From positions 571,655-635,654 of the forward strand of contig LSRX01000074.1 in the NCBI GenBank assembly GCA_001939145.1: a stretch of DNA of 64,000 nt. The letters are read 5' to 3'. This document shows, one piece after another, positions 25,401 through 37,200 of this stretch; within the stretch, counting starts at the first letter, position 1; each line of letters starts with the position of its first letter. The notes under the pieces were generated by a model that saw only the letters and a program-made list of their open reading frames with translations, was not told the origin of the DNA and did no database searches. Both the position numbers and the translations under genes were made by a program. The DNA comes from Symbiodinium microadriaticum. Its lineage: Eukaryota > Sar > Dinophyceae > Suessiales > Symbiodiniaceae.

Positions 25401-27530
25401 CGTGCACGTTTTCGTTTGTACATGCTCATTTACTACTATGTCTGTCTGTCTGTCTGTATGTATGTATGTATCTATCTATATACCAACATACGAATGACAG
25501 GTCTAGATATGTTTCTTCTATGTGTTGATTTCAGACCTAGTCTGGGGAAAATGCTGCATGCCAGATGTTTTTGTTAAGCGCCTTCTGAGCTTACTGCGTC
25601 GATGCATATCCTTCTTGTTTTCATTATGATATTACACGTCACCTGTGATAGTACTGTGTACATGCTACCTGCCTATGTCTTGCGCTTACGGCGCACCGAA
25701 ACCATGTTCCGGTTACATCAAATCCATAGTCTCGCAAAACTGCAGGCTTGTAGGAAAGATGCCGTGCTTTGCGGAAAAACCTTGCTGGAAGACCCTGCGA
25801 GCCCTCGCGAAATAATCCAGAAAGAGCGAAGCTCTGTGCAGGCCTACAGGGCCCACAGGCGTAAGTGGTGCGGGGACTTCTGCTGCCCGCGGTTTGCCCG
25901 CGCTGGGGCCTCGATCTCGTGGTTAGCAAGAGGCTTCGATGGTTTGGTTATTTGGGAGTTCAAGATTTAGGGCCAGGGTTGAAAGGCCTGACAACACACT
26001 TGAGGTGTGCTCTTATGTTGAGGCTTACGGATGTCACTGGCTGCGGTTGTGCAGCGCTTGAGCTGTATGGTGGGAGGGCAAAGATCGTGAATGCGTGGTA
26101 GTTGAACTTCATGCTGATCTGGCGGTGTTTTTTTGTTGTCAAGTGCTCGTTCTGTAACTTTGGGTCTTTCCTGCCGTGTGAGCGACGTGGGTTCGGAGCT
26201 CCATCCGTCGAGTTCATTGACGGCGATGTTGCTGTTGGTGGTGTCCCAGATTCCAATTTGACCATATCGCACTTCGCTCGACACTGCCTGAAGCAAACAG
26301 CGCGAAAGACACCTCGACGAATCCCATGTACGCGCGCATATAGACTGATTACTTTTGTCGCTTTATTTCAGTGTTGGTGGTGATGGTCCATTCCAATGAG
26401 ACGGCCATCCCGAAGCCTCGTTCCACGATACCTACCTCTAGTTGCCAGACCGTATACACGCAAACATACCCGAAACCTTAAGCCCTCTTGCCTACCTTAA
26501 GCCTTAAACCCTATAAATCCCGAGCCTAGCAAAAACCTGTACCCCTCGACTCCAAGTCGGAGACCTTGAGAAACAGGACTGGCAGTAGGGAGCCTTCCGG
26601 CGCCTCGGGGGCTGCGGGCCGGACGCCCCTTGGCGAAGTGGAGTCTTGCGTTTAAGGTTTAAAGGGTTTGGGTTGACCTTATTATAGTAGTAGTCGGGAA
26701 GGGTTGCAGAGATCTGATAGTAGTTCCCTTACAGGCAGGGAAGTGCAAGCAGCAAAAACATGCCTCTTTCGGCAAGACAAGGTTTGGCTCGAGCTTGCAA
26801 CAGAAACCATCAGACTCGGAGTGACGTGAGCCTCCCGTGCTTTTTGCAAGGTCTATCTAGCTCGGCAGCGCCTCCAAATTCCACACCCTAAAGTCCTAAA
26901 GTAGGAAAGTACATCTTGACAGCAAATTCCGACCTGCAACGAGTATAGAAGTAAATCCGAATAAGGCCGGCCCCCGGTCCAATGGCTCACAGAAGCATAA
27001 CCAATGCAGTGTCGTAGCTAGTTTCAGACTCTTCAGGCAGCTAGACCGTTGAAGCCAAGCAACGGACCTTCAAGGATTCAGGGGTCAGCCCACGCCAGCT
27101 CCATATCCTAGCTCTCTCACCCGACGGGCCTGAAGCCAAGGACGCTGGGGACCAAAGTTGTACCTGCGCGTCCGAGGACGCTTAGACCGCATGGGTCGCA
27201 GGTCGAAATCCCAGAGAAGCCCAGCATAACTTTCCCTATGTCATGCCTTGTGCGAGGTAGTAGTGACAGATGTTTACGCTGTATACACTAACCGCTATCC
27301 TGGCCCTTCAAGCCGTGAACTTGGAAGGCCTCGCTTCGGATTTAAATTTAGGATGTCTTTTGAGGCGTTGCGAGTCAAACAAGTGTGGCTTTGGGTGAGG
27401 TATAAGCCTCCAAAGCAGAAAGACACCAACGCCGCGAGTGCCCCACAGCTCTGAACCTAAACCCCTGAACCCTAACAGCACCCAAAATCCAACAACTCTA
27501 AACTTCAAACCCTACAGGCCCAATGTCCGG
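22442..27530. other. Intergenic stretch without a recognised gene
   Basis: Contains ACATGC/TATG-type microsatellite sequence at about 25300-25480 and several protein-like but unassigned frames: 23835-24335 plus (166 codons, hydrophobic end), 24844-25104 plus, 25602-25970 plus (122 codons, interrupted by a GTAAGT site at 25862) and 25967-26296 minus. None could be joined to another exon or matched to a family. A perfect pol III B-box-like word GGTTCGAATCC occurs on the minus strand near 23370 without a convincing A box. Confidence 0.4.
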
Positions 27531-27531
27531 T

Positions 27532-27785
27532 CAGAGCCAGAGCTTGCGCTGACAGGATATGCATGCTGCTAACGCACTAAACCCTCAGACGTAAGGGTTT
27601 AGGGCGAGAGCGAAAACGAGTTTACGGGCAAGTTTAGGGCATGGGCCTGATGAATTCAATGCTAATCACAGACGTTCGGTAAACGAGTCATGAAAACACC
27701 ACTCTGCTTTCGGTCATGTGGTGTCTTGAAGGCTTTGCTGTTGACATCTGTCAAGCTGGCAGATCAAGATCAGAACCGCCTCCGC
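27532..27785 (+). repeat. Dispersed repeat, copy A and fragment D
   Basis: Positions 27532-27552 match 29575-29596 exactly over 21 bases (CAGAGCCAGAGCTTGCGCTGA). Positions 27660-27773 share ATGCTAATCA, a TGAAAA(C/T) block and a long GTGTCTTGA(A/C)GGCTTTGCTGTTG core with copies at 29.5 and 29.7 kb, followed by GTCAAGCT..CAGATCAAGATCAGA, shared with copy B. Confidence 0.75.
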
Positions 27786-27828
27786 CATTCCACCCAAGCG
27801 GCGGGTTCGCATTGGCGATGGCTATGAG

Positions 27829-28464
27829 ATGGAGGTCGTGCGAGAATGCTTCACCGATCTGCATAGTCGCAGGCCTCGCCTTCTCCTGACAAGACAGGGC
27901 GAGGACTGTGACCTCAAAGTGATCTACGAGGAGTTCTGGATGATTTGCGATCTGGCGGGTTCACGCACCTCCACCTGGAAGCACACGGCGTCGCGACGCA
28001 AAAGTTCTGGACACGGGAACGGAACGTGGCGGCGAACCTGGACTTCATGGTGTGGGTATACCGAAGAGTTCGTGGTGTCGATCACAACCTCGTGGATTTC
28101 TGTGCTTCACCCAAGACGGAGCGCCTTCTTTGGCATGCTTCGCAATCTAGATGGGTGGGTACCCAGAGGCCGCAACATCGCGGAAGAAACGTGGTGCACG
28201 GTCGCGTTCAGCGGTTGCCAGCCCAATGTCTGCCCTTTCGACTATCTGCAATGTGGAGCGGACGATGGATTCGGCATGCTGCTCGAACTTCTTCAAGAAA
28301 CGGAAAAGGCTTCAATCATCCGAACTGCTGCATACCTGCGTAATCTTCAACAGGCTGCCCAGGCCGACAGTCTGAGTAATGCGACATGGTTGACATTTAA
28401 AGCTGTTGCTAGAACACCTAAATGGCCGTCTGCCACACTTGGAGATCGGTGTTTCTTTGCTTAG
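27829..28464 (+). CDS. Open frame of unknown function (211 codons), possibly decayed
   Basis: The frame is open upstream of its first ATG as well. The first 45 residues look protein-like (RIGDGYEMEVVRECFTDL, then VIYEEFWMICDLA). After about 27960 a second frame looks better for some 45 codons (HLHLEAHG, FMVWVYRRVRG), and near 28250 the first frame again looks good (GFGMLLELLQETEKAS). This switching suggests either short introns not recognised or a decayed gene with frameshifts. No family recognised. It sits directly behind dispersed-repeat copy A. Confidence 0.3.
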   Translation: MEVVRECFTDLHSRRPRLLLTRQGEDCDLKVIYEEFWMICDLAGSRTSTWKHTASRRKSSGHGNGTWRRTWTSWCGYTEEFVVSITTSWISVLHPRRSAFFGMLRNLDGWVPRGRNIAEETWCTVAFSGCQPNVCPFDYLQCGADDGFGMLLELLQETEKASIIRTAAYLRNLQQAAQADSLSNATWLTFKAVARTPKWPSATLGDRCFFA

Positions 28465-29500
28465 TTGGGGGGGCCACTTTCATAGCCAGGTAAGTGCCTT
28501 ACTGATATATGTGCCGGCAGGGCTGAACATGTGAAACTTGAAAGCTTGAATTTAAGAGCTAGTTTTTCGTCTGGGGCCCGCAACTCCAAGGGCTGATAAA
28601 CCTCCTGCGATGTCACATTCCTTCCGGGAGCTTGGGGTTTAGACGGGGAGAATCAGGTTTGCGATTCTTACCGAGGTGATGGGATCAAAGACGTCAACCA
28701 ATCACGAAGGACGACTCTTGCAACATCTTTGGGCCCTCGAACATCGACTCCTTGCAGAAGGACCGCTGTGTTTTCAACCTGGCAAAAAGTTTTCATGAAC
28801 TCGCAGCAATGAGAACAGCGAAGGCGCTAAGTGGTTCAAACCGTTGGGGAGTGACAACCATTGACATGCAAATGCACCCACTCTGCGACATCCCCCTGGA
28901 GTCAAGTCACGTTGCAGGATCATGTGCATGGCAATTTGCCACGAAAATGGTTACAGCTGCTAGACGCAAAAAAGCACAGCAGGTTTCGAGACTCCACAAG
29001 AAGCCAAGCCTAAACCCGTTAGTGTGGGGCCCGAGGAATTGCAGAAAGTGTGTGTGTCTCTCAGACCCTGGCGAGTGTTTGCCGCGTCACTGACACAATC
29101 CCACCAATGCAAAGGACTCACATAACTTCGCCTTGAACAATGGTGGCCTGGTCGCACTTGGATGCGCGTCAGTGCTGTGAAAGGGTTGTAATTACACTTG
29201 TAAGCAGTGCGGGGCCTTGTGTTTGGTTATGACAGAGTCAGTCTGTCATGCCTGAAAAGCACAGTATCCGTGGGAGGCTATATCGGGTCGGCCACGGCGT
29301 GGTATTCTTGAAAATGGCACAGCCGTTAGCGATGCTTACGAGCCGACGGGCACTTTTGAGATGCTGTACAGTTACACAAAAAGCAGTGATGCTCTTCGGA
29401 GACAGGCGGCCGCAAGATCAGAGCACCGGCGGCTTTTGCGGACGAATGGAGCGATTCCGTCGTCATTCAAGTTGCCGGTGCATACTTACACTTTACCGCT
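28465..29500. other. No recognised gene
   Basis: A 113-codon frame at 28752-29093 and a 92-codon frame at 29248-29526 have mixed composition and no motif. Nothing else was seen. Confidence 0.4.
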
Positions 29501-29504
29501 GCTT

Positions 29505-29600
29505 TGTCGCTCTTTTGGTCATATAGTGCCTTGAGGGCTTTGCTGTTGACATCCGTCAAGCTGTCAGATCAAGATCAGAGCCAGAGCTTGCGCTGAAACG
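29505..29600 (+). repeat. Dispersed repeat, copy B
   Basis: Carries the core GGCTTTGCTGTTGACATC, then GTCAAGCT, CAGATCAAGATCAGAG and CCAGAGCTTGCGCTGA. It therefore joins in one piece the words that occur separately in copy A and fragment D. Confidence 0.75.
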
Positions 29601-29669
29601 ATCTTACACTTTGCAACTGCTGCTGCACCGAACCCTAAGAGTCTGCCAGTCCACAAAAGTTAAAGTTTA

Positions 29670-29755
29670 GGGCTGCTTCTATGCTAATCAGGGAGTTAGG
29701 TGAAAAAAGCCGTGAAAATGCCACATGGTGTCTTGACGGCTTTGCTGTTGTCTTG
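29670..29755 (+). repeat. Dispersed repeat, copy C
   Basis: Shares ATGCTAATCA, TGAAAATGCCA and CATGTGGTGTCTTGACGGC-like sequence (here CATGGTGTCTTGACGGC) with copy A, then departs from it after GGCTTTGCTGTTG. The open frame that begins at 29681 runs through it. Confidence 0.7.
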
Positions 29756-30229
29756 CTTCATACTTTCACCTTCCCGGAACAGCTGAAAAAACCTTTCCGG
29801 ATGTTGCAAATCTTCGGCCAGTACCACAGCAGCCCTTGCTTCAGGCTCGGAATTGTCCGCAGCCCTTCCTGTGAAGTCCGGGCGTTGGACTATATGATGC
29901 GAGGCAAAACCTCAAGGATTTGGGCCAAGCACAATCGTGTCATTTTGAATGCCCGACAGAGCTTAGAGAAGGCATCTGCGCAGTGTGGAGGAATGGGGAG
30001 CCCTCATCCTCCTCCGGCTTCATCCTCCTCCACGCCTGCGCCTACGTATGATGACGCCACTACAGCCATGTCAAAGCCGCAAGCGCATGGTTGTCATTAT
30101 TGGAAATGCGATCGCCTCCATGACATCAGCGATGATCTGCTCACCGCTTTGGTCCGGGCAGTCCGCGAACATGGAGTGATCGTGATGCCAGACCAATCCT
30201 GGAGCCTCGAGGAGCAAGAGTGCTTATGA
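29681..30229 (+). CDS. Tentative TauD/TfdA-like dioxygenase N-terminal fragment
   Basis: The last 45 residues of this 182-codon frame (about 30075-30225) read ISDDLLTALVRAVREHG, then VIVMPDQSWSLEEQE. This matches in order and spacing the start of TauD/TfdA-type Fe(II)/2-oxoglutarate oxygenases: a helix, then V.F.RDQ, then L.PEEQ. The first part of the frame includes repeat copy C and is unlikely to be coding. The frame stops at 30227, where the family continues into FARRFGE. Another frame overlaps and runs to 30509. The metal-binding HxD and distal His motifs were not found. Could be an exon with an unrecognised donor, a pseudogene, or chance. Confidence 0.3.
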   Translation: MLIRELGEKSRENATWCLDGFAVVLLHTFTFPEQLKKPFRMLQIFGQYHSSPCFRLGIVRSPSCEVRALDYMMRGKTSRIWAKHNRVILNARQSLEKASAQCGGMGSPHPPPASSSSTPAPTYDDATTAMSKPQAHGCHYWKCDRLHDISDDLLTALVRAVREHGVIVMPDQSWSLEEQECL

Positions 30230-30245
30230 GGAAGTCACCGTTACT

Positions 30246-30509
30246 GTGGAGGGCCAGCCTGATTGTTTTGAGGTTCACCCAGGATTGCTCGGTTGTCTAA
30301 CTTCCGTGCCGACGGCACCAAAGGATCTGGGGGCTAAGGTGCGGCACCAACACGGTGGCGACATCAGGATGTCGGAGCGGCGCATCTTCGCCATCTTTGT
30401 ACGGACAAGATTCTTCATGCCGGCCAGAAAAATGACGCGAGACTTCACCACAGAAGATGCTGAGAGATATCCCGACCAGCGTGCCCTCGTGTTTCATGGA
30501 CACCCCTGA
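30246..30509 (+). CDS. Open frame downstream of the TauD-like fragment
   Basis: This frame is open from about 30210, overlaps the end of the previous fragment in a different frame, and encodes CFEVHPGLLG and later RYPDQRALVFHGHP before TGA. An acidic-His-Pro stretch at this place would fit a TauD-like protein after a frameshift, but the match is weak. No other family was recognised. Confidence 0.2.
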   Translation: MEGQPDCFEVHPGLLGCLTSVPTAPKDLGAKVRHQHGGDIRMSERRIFAIFVRTRFFMPARKMTRDFTTEDAERYPDQRALVFHGHP

Positions 30510-32125
30510 CGGGTGAAAGCTGCTTCTGACGGGCTCGAAACTCGAACCTGTCACTCTTCGAGGGTCAGTATAGCGTCAGCTAGACGCTCCAGTCCGCTTC
30601 AGTCAACCACGTCCTGTCTCCGCGGTGAACGTACTTCCATCGCAAGCCGAGCTGCGTGATCATGTGGGACAACTTGCAAACCCTTCTTCTTGACGAGTCG
30701 GATTGCTTGGCTTGTAAATGGGGCGCTCTGGAAGTGATGAGCCCTGGACCCTACGAGAGTCGAAACCAAGTCTTTTAGTCCAGGTTTTACTTGTACCGCG
30801 CGCACTGGGAGGGAGCAAGCGGACTCCTCCATGTGCTTCGGCTTAGGGACAGGAAGTTCTGGTACTTCTTTATTTTTACTCCTTCAATTTAAGAATGAGA
30901 GAAGTTTTTTCGGATCATGGCAGCCCGAGGGCGTCTTTGCAAGTGGACTCCACATTCGAGGAATGAGGGACGGAGTCCGCTGAAGGGCCGCCTCGTTGCC
31001 CTGGCCAGCCACGGGCCCTACAATCTTAAATTCGTGGTAGCTGGGAGTGCTCACGTTCCTGCCTCCAAACATCATTGCGGCAGGGGCCTCGTTATGTTGA
31101 AAGGACCGTTATCCATAAGAGCCGAAGGCGTGTTAAACCCTGTAAGGCCCAGCTTTATCGAACCTCCCAAACCCAAAGCCAAACAAGCGCCCCAACACCA
31201 AAAACGTTGTCGTGTTTATTTTGGGATTTGCAGCCTCGCCAGGAGCGCCCACGACAAGCCAAGCGACCCCACTCCCACGGGCACGTCCGTCTTGGCGGAG
31301 GCTTTGCTGTAGGAGAGCATTGAGGGTCCAAGGTTTATGGCTCAGGGTGATTCAGGGTGCCTATGCTTCGAAGGGCTTAGGGTAAGGTTTAGGGATGAAG
31401 GGCTGCAAGTGTTGGCGGGGCAGGTTGGTAGTATGACTGAGGGTCGTGGAGAATGTGAGGTCGCTACTGAAACCATCAACGGCCCCCACACTCTAAAGGC
31501 TTTCATTAGCATCGGTTGATATGGCGGGCATGTTGTCATGGGTTGTCTTCAGAGCGTGGCACAGCGTTTTGATTCGAGACGTGCGCGCACGAAGTGTCAA
31601 TTTCCATGGCGAGGAAAACTTGCGGACTCGAAGTTGCGAATATCGCACCTGCCTGTATTTTAGATGAAATCGTGTCATTCGTAACTAAGTTCCACATAGA
31701 CAAGACATCATTAAACGTGCCACCCCGTCAATATGTCATTCGTAATTGCTTTTTATCACAGTTCGCGAATAAATAGAAAGCTTCCAGTAAACCTAGTACC
31801 CTTCAATATCCCCATCATGTCTCGAATTTCCCATATTCCGATCAGCTCCATCAACTTTGCAGTATGAAGGTTCGATTGCAGTCAGGCACGGAACCGAAAA
31901 CTCCTGGCGCCGCACAAGACCCAACCGACGACAACGGTAACCACAGACAACACAGAAGCAACACGATTCGCTTTTGCGCATTTTTGCACAACAGCATCGA
32001 AAAGCAACATTGGCGAATGCTAAGACGAGACAAGAAGACATGCAACAACCAACCACGACCCAAAACAGCAACAGCAGCAAACATAGTTAACATCGACACA
32101 AACACCCACGGCAACAACATCAACC

Positions 32126-32179
<54 letters not shown>

Positions 32180-33018
32180 CGAACACTGACAGCAAAATGC
32201 AACGAGTGCGACGAAAACGGCCGCAACAGCAGCGATTGATTGCCTCGATGACGACAGCGAAGTCAAGGAGCTGCGAAGCCTAGGGAAAACCGAACCCAGT
32301 CTAAGTACCTGCAAGCGTTGTGATACTTGCCATGTAAACGTTGTGGAGCCCCGGGTTCTAGAAGTGCCCTGCTGCCGCAGCTCCCGAGCGACGTACGCCG
32401 GGCCGAGACACCAAATCCCGACATCACGAATCCCGTGGCCGGAGACCTGGAGTTTGTTTTCGAGCTTGTGGTCACGATTTCGTGGTCGGCATAGATCCAA
32501 ACTCCGAATTCGGGCAATGGCCCCTGGTTTGGAACTACCAAGAGCTCAGAGTTCTGAATGTACAGTTTGGGTGCCTGCATTCGTCATTTGCATATCAAGT
32601 CGGGCCCTAAGCTATGCCAACAGGTCAAATCAAACGTGGCGAGTTGCGACTGTAATTTGCTGCAGCTGCGCCGTGTGGTGTACAATCGCCTGATTGTCAT
32701 AATCTCACCCAGATGCCTGGGGGCGCTTGCGTAAGTATTTCTAGGCTTTTGCACTGCAGTGTCAATGTTGGGTTCCATGCCACGAAACAATGACTCAGCG
32801 TCGAGCAAATCGCACCAGAGCCCCAGGTTGGATTGAAACCACCCTGGAAGCTCCAAGCTTGAACACAAAACCCTGGAAACAAAGCCACTAGCCGGAAGCC
32901 GTGGAAGCTTGAACCTAGGACCCAACACCACTGTGATCTTAATCCTTCTGCTTCTGGGCTGATTCCTGAAGCCTGGCGGCAAGCTGCTGAGTCGTCTGCC
33001 TTCAGGTGGAAGATGCAG
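30510..33018. other. No recognised gene; CAG microsatellite
   Basis: A perfect AGC/CAG run of about 50 bases lies at 32127-32176 within A/C-rich sequence (31860-32280) that gives a 139-codon Ser-rich frame. The frames at 30917-31312 and 32584-33036 (minus) are unassigned. Nothing else was recognised. Confidence 0.45.
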
Positions 33019-33068
33019 GTGGGAGCACTTCTTCAAGAAGCGGTCGGCCTGTTTGTCGCTACGGCGAG
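33019..33068 (+). CDS. Isolated exon-like piece
   Basis: Between a GATGCAG acceptor and a GAG|GTGCGT donor the frame encodes WEHFFKKRSACLSLRR. The composition is protein-like and both splice sites are good, but there is no neighbour to join it to. It could be an upstream exon of the ankyrin gene or chance. Confidence 0.22.
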
Positions 33069-34212
33069 GTGCGTGGTTTAGAGAGGCGTCGGGTATTCGT
33101 TTCGGATGTCATAACGGAGGCATGCTCTCATGTTGAATTTTTGGCATGAGCCGTGGTCTTACGGACGGCTATGCTTATTTACCGCTTTACCCTCGGAAGC
33201 TTTACTGCTAAGATGCACTGTTTAAGGCTCACTCTAGCCAAACTACCTTCAATTTCTTCGCAACGATTTCTACAATCTGGGATCCTTTCGAGGATCGGTG
33301 TTGGCGGCTACTTCTATCCGTCCTCAATGCTAAGCATGCGGGCAAGACGTTAAATTACAACGGCAAGAGGGTTCAGCCTACGAGGGCCTGTACTGGCGTT
33401 GGATGTACAGCGGAATCTAATCAGGTAGTGCTGGACACCTACATAGCATGACAGCCAGTTGGGTATTCCTATGTCATGGCGCACATTGGCCTCCATCATG
33501 CACTATGCATAAGTCCCTGGCATACAAACTCGCCCCTCCATGGCGCTACACCCCAAGCCAAGCCAGGTATTTTGACCGCCATCTCAAAAAGTCTTTCCTT
33601 GCAGTTGATGGCGGTATAGAGTTCAGGTCAAGGGATTGCTCGCTTCATCTCGCGTCGTTGCGCCCACTGCACTTCTTACAACTCTTACAACTGGGGGGGG
33701 AGGGTGTGGCCCTTAACCCTAAACCTCATGCAAACCCTAAACTGTGATCCGAGGCTCAGCAAGAGTTGCAGTTCTTTTGACTGGAGTCAAGACCTAGACC
33801 TCTCTCCAGAGTAAATGAGTGTCCAAATCGGCACACTCGCACCATCTTGCACCTGCAGTCCTAGACGGCTAGGTTTTGGCTTCTTACGGACGCAAGGGAA
33901 ATCAGAGGAAGGACATATTCTATTGTACCACGTAACAAGACACGGCCGTACTTTCATTCCAGGGCCGGTCGAAAACCAGACTCTCCTTTCATGTACCTGT
34001 GTTCAATGGGCGGTTGCCAGCATGAGGGCTTTGTTTCGAAACCTTGATCTCCATCAGGCCACAAACCCCGCTTGCACACTGGCCTCGGACTGTGTGGCCA
34101 TTTTTCTTGACAACCAGCAAGCCTTCTTCCACACCTAAATCCGATTTGTCGATCCCGCACATCTGTTCCCGTTGCTGGTTCTCGAAATCTTAAGCCGGGT
34201 GCACCGGGCAAG
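33069..34212. other. No recognised gene
   Basis: Short frames only; TTTAGGG-like words (CCCTAAACC) at 33711-33743. Confidence 0.4.
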
Positions 34213-34281
34213 GCATGCTACAACAACAACCCCAAGCACTTGGCCGAGTTCTCGCAGCTGGGCAGAATGGATTTGGTGCAG
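34213..34281 (+). CDS. Isolated exon-like piece, weakly ankyrin-like
   Basis: Between CAAG|G and a possible GA donor (GTGCAG|GAACC) the frame encodes 23 residues including NPKHLAEFSQLGRMDLVQ. This resembles the first helix pair of an ankyrin repeat (TPLHLAA..G..DLVQ). The ankyrin exons proper lie 4 kb downstream on the same strand. It could belong to the same gene, but no linking exon was found. Confidence 0.25.
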
Positions 34282-37200
34282 GAACCTTCCTGTCAAGAAC
34301 ACCCCCTACAGCATTACATCCAATCCGAACCCTTAGCGCGAGATGAGGTCCGACTGTACAGCCTGGCAGCCTACAGAGAGAGGCAATGTCAACTCGGTGC
34401 GAATACAATGTGCATGCGTGTGTATATGTATATTGTATGTGCATGTGCATGTGTATGTGTCATGTGTATGTGTATTTGCATGCGCAGGCAGTATATAGAT
34501 ACGTAGCTTGAAGGGGCAGCGCGCAGGCCACAGGCTAGCTGGGTAAAGAGCTCCATGCAAATTGCACAGGGCCCTCTACTTGGCATATGGCCTTTACGAA
34601 TCTGTGGCATCACGACGGCAGAAGAATTTCTCAACACCGAGGTTAAGGCCCTAGAGACCTGTAGACCACAAGCCATGAACCGCAGACTCTCCGCTTATGC
34701 TCTGCATGTTAGGCACCCCTGGCTCGACGGAGAAACCGAGCGCCAGGCCAGACTTAGCACAACCAGTAGCTGTAGCTGTATGCCTTGTGCGACGAGAATA
34801 ATTCGAAACCGTGCTTGAGGTTTGGGTTTAGGTTCGCAACTGTTGATCAGAGGGGCTGTTCAAACTATGCTCCGCAGTTTGCGGATTCCCCTGTAGCACG
34901 CTGCACCGCTGCCATTGAGAACGATCATGGCGGCCCAATGCGCCAGCATGAGCATCAGCGGCCCAGCCACTGGTCCGAGCATCATGAATGCAAGCACCCG
35001 CAGCAACAAACATTCTGCTGTTCAGAGTTTAGTGCTATGGTAATTTTGCCAGAGCTAGGTTTCCTTGTTCAATCCTGCATGGCTTTATCTGGCTTTGTCT
35101 TGTTCGCACTGGCTTCTCCTTACCGGTTTGTCGATAACTAGTCTTGTGTATGTACAAACAAAGACAGAATGAACAAGTGGTATATGTTGAAAAGTATATG
35201 TGTGTATTATAATATATATATGTATATATATATATATATATATATTATACATACATATATACATACGTACATACATATGTATGGAGAGAGAGATACAACG
35301 ATGGCACCATGTGTATGCACGTGGATAGGTTTTGGCACTTGTCATAGCATGTTGTAGTTGTTTGCATTAGTAGTATTACAGTATTACAATGTCCATCAGT
35401 GGGTTGGTATATGTGCATGTGTTCCTTCGTTTGCTTAACACCTCGGCTGCGTTTGGATGAACCTTTGCCGTTTTGCTTCTGCCAGATTTCAGGCATGTCT
35501 AGTGCCTGAAGCTGCATGAGGACACGCAATGGGTGTCCCCAAGTCCTAAGTGCAGGGAAAGTGAAACATGAACCCCAAGCTCGTGCTTCCTCCAACTGAA
35601 CGTGGAGTCAGTAGAGGAAGTTATTTTCAATTCCCAAGCCCCAAGGATCAGAACCAGAAACTCACAACCCCTCGCACAACTCGCAGGCTCAGGCGCGGCG
35701 AGACCAGCAGGACGACTGTAAGGTTTAGGGCTGTAGGCTCGGAGTTCGAATCATCAGAGCTTGAGGGCGAAGTATTTGTGAGCATCCAGCGTGACCAGTA
35801 CCGCTCTGTCTAACGGCCGGCCTCGTGAATTCCAACACTTTCGCGTTCCTCGTCAGGCTTGTGCGGATGTAGGGCCTGCCGTGGCCACTCGTGAGCATGC
35901 CAGCATTCGTGAAAGCAATTTAAGAGCTTAGGTCTGTTGACAGGCCACCCGGAGGGCAGGAAACTTGTCACAGTCCTTTTTTAGCTCCCAGTCCCGCAGC
36001 TTGCGCACAATTTGCAGCGAGGGGCGTGGCTCGTGCAAGTATTCCGGCCTCCTGATGTCCAGACCCAGTTTAGGCATCAGTTCGGTCGTATGTCATCGTA
36101 AATCATGTACTGTTCCAAGATACATTGGTCACTCTGGGAACGGCTTAGTTGCGGTCCAGAGCAAATCTTGCAGATCTCTAAACACTAAATGCCAACGGCA
36201 AAAAAGCAATTTAGCAGTGTTGGCCAACCGCGAGCCCGACAACTGACTCATCGAAAGGATTGCCATGACCTTCTGAACAAGGCTAAGGCCGGACAAGTTC
36301 TTTGGGTCTCATAGGACTTGTCTGGTTAATTGGGTGTTTAGGTTCAAAGCCCACACTTCCAAGAAAGGACCCGATACTGCAATGCCAGTAAATGGTAATG
36401 TAACAAATTTACCAAACCCAAAGGCCAACACCCTACACCCCAGACCCAGCACGCAAAACTGAGCTTGAGGTTCAGAGGGGACGGGCTTTAGACCTGAATT
36501 GTGCCTTGGTTGAGGGCCTTCGACATAGGATTTTGAAACGACTTGCAGTTTCAGGGTGGCCTGCGGGCAAGAAAAAGTACGGACTCGGGTTGAGGTTCAG
36601 GGTGTTGCGCATTTCGCCTACTCGGAGGACGGGTTAGGGATTTCTGCAGAGTATCATGATTAAGTTTCTGGTCCGGCAAAGCCTCCCATTCTTCACGAAA
36701 GCTTCTTTAAGATTTGAACCAATGACCCTGTGCTCTCAACCCTCCTTATCTTTTCTGCGTGTCCAAGCCCTTCTCACAGACTTTTGTCCCAAAGACTTAC
36801 ACGTAAGGTAAGGATCCAATCGGCGTGCACGCATCCCTCCCCGCTGCCACAGTACACTGTGTGAATTGGCCGCCCAGTACTCGGAAAAAAACAAAAAGCT
36901 TCCAGCAACGATGGCTGCCCGATGAGACCACTTCTGGCCGCAAATGACACCCGCATCCCGTGGGCCCAACAGCCCTTCAAGAGGCAAGTGCCTTGAGTCA
37001 CAGGTGCAGCCCAAGCCCGGAGCAGTAGGGCAAAATCGCATAATATAGCTCGAGAAGCAAAACTATTTGTAAACAGCTTTGCCACTGTCTTCCTCCATCT
37101 GACGGTCTCATAATTAATCTCTCAAGGCAGGCACTTGGGAACAAGTTCAGTCTGGTCTGATACGCAACCCGCGACTGCTGGCCGCCGCCTCGGAGGTAGG

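Noticed and set aside
27190..27230. tRNA-like 3' half (GGTCGCAGGTCGAAATCCC)
   Set aside because: The T stem does not pair well and no 5' half is present.
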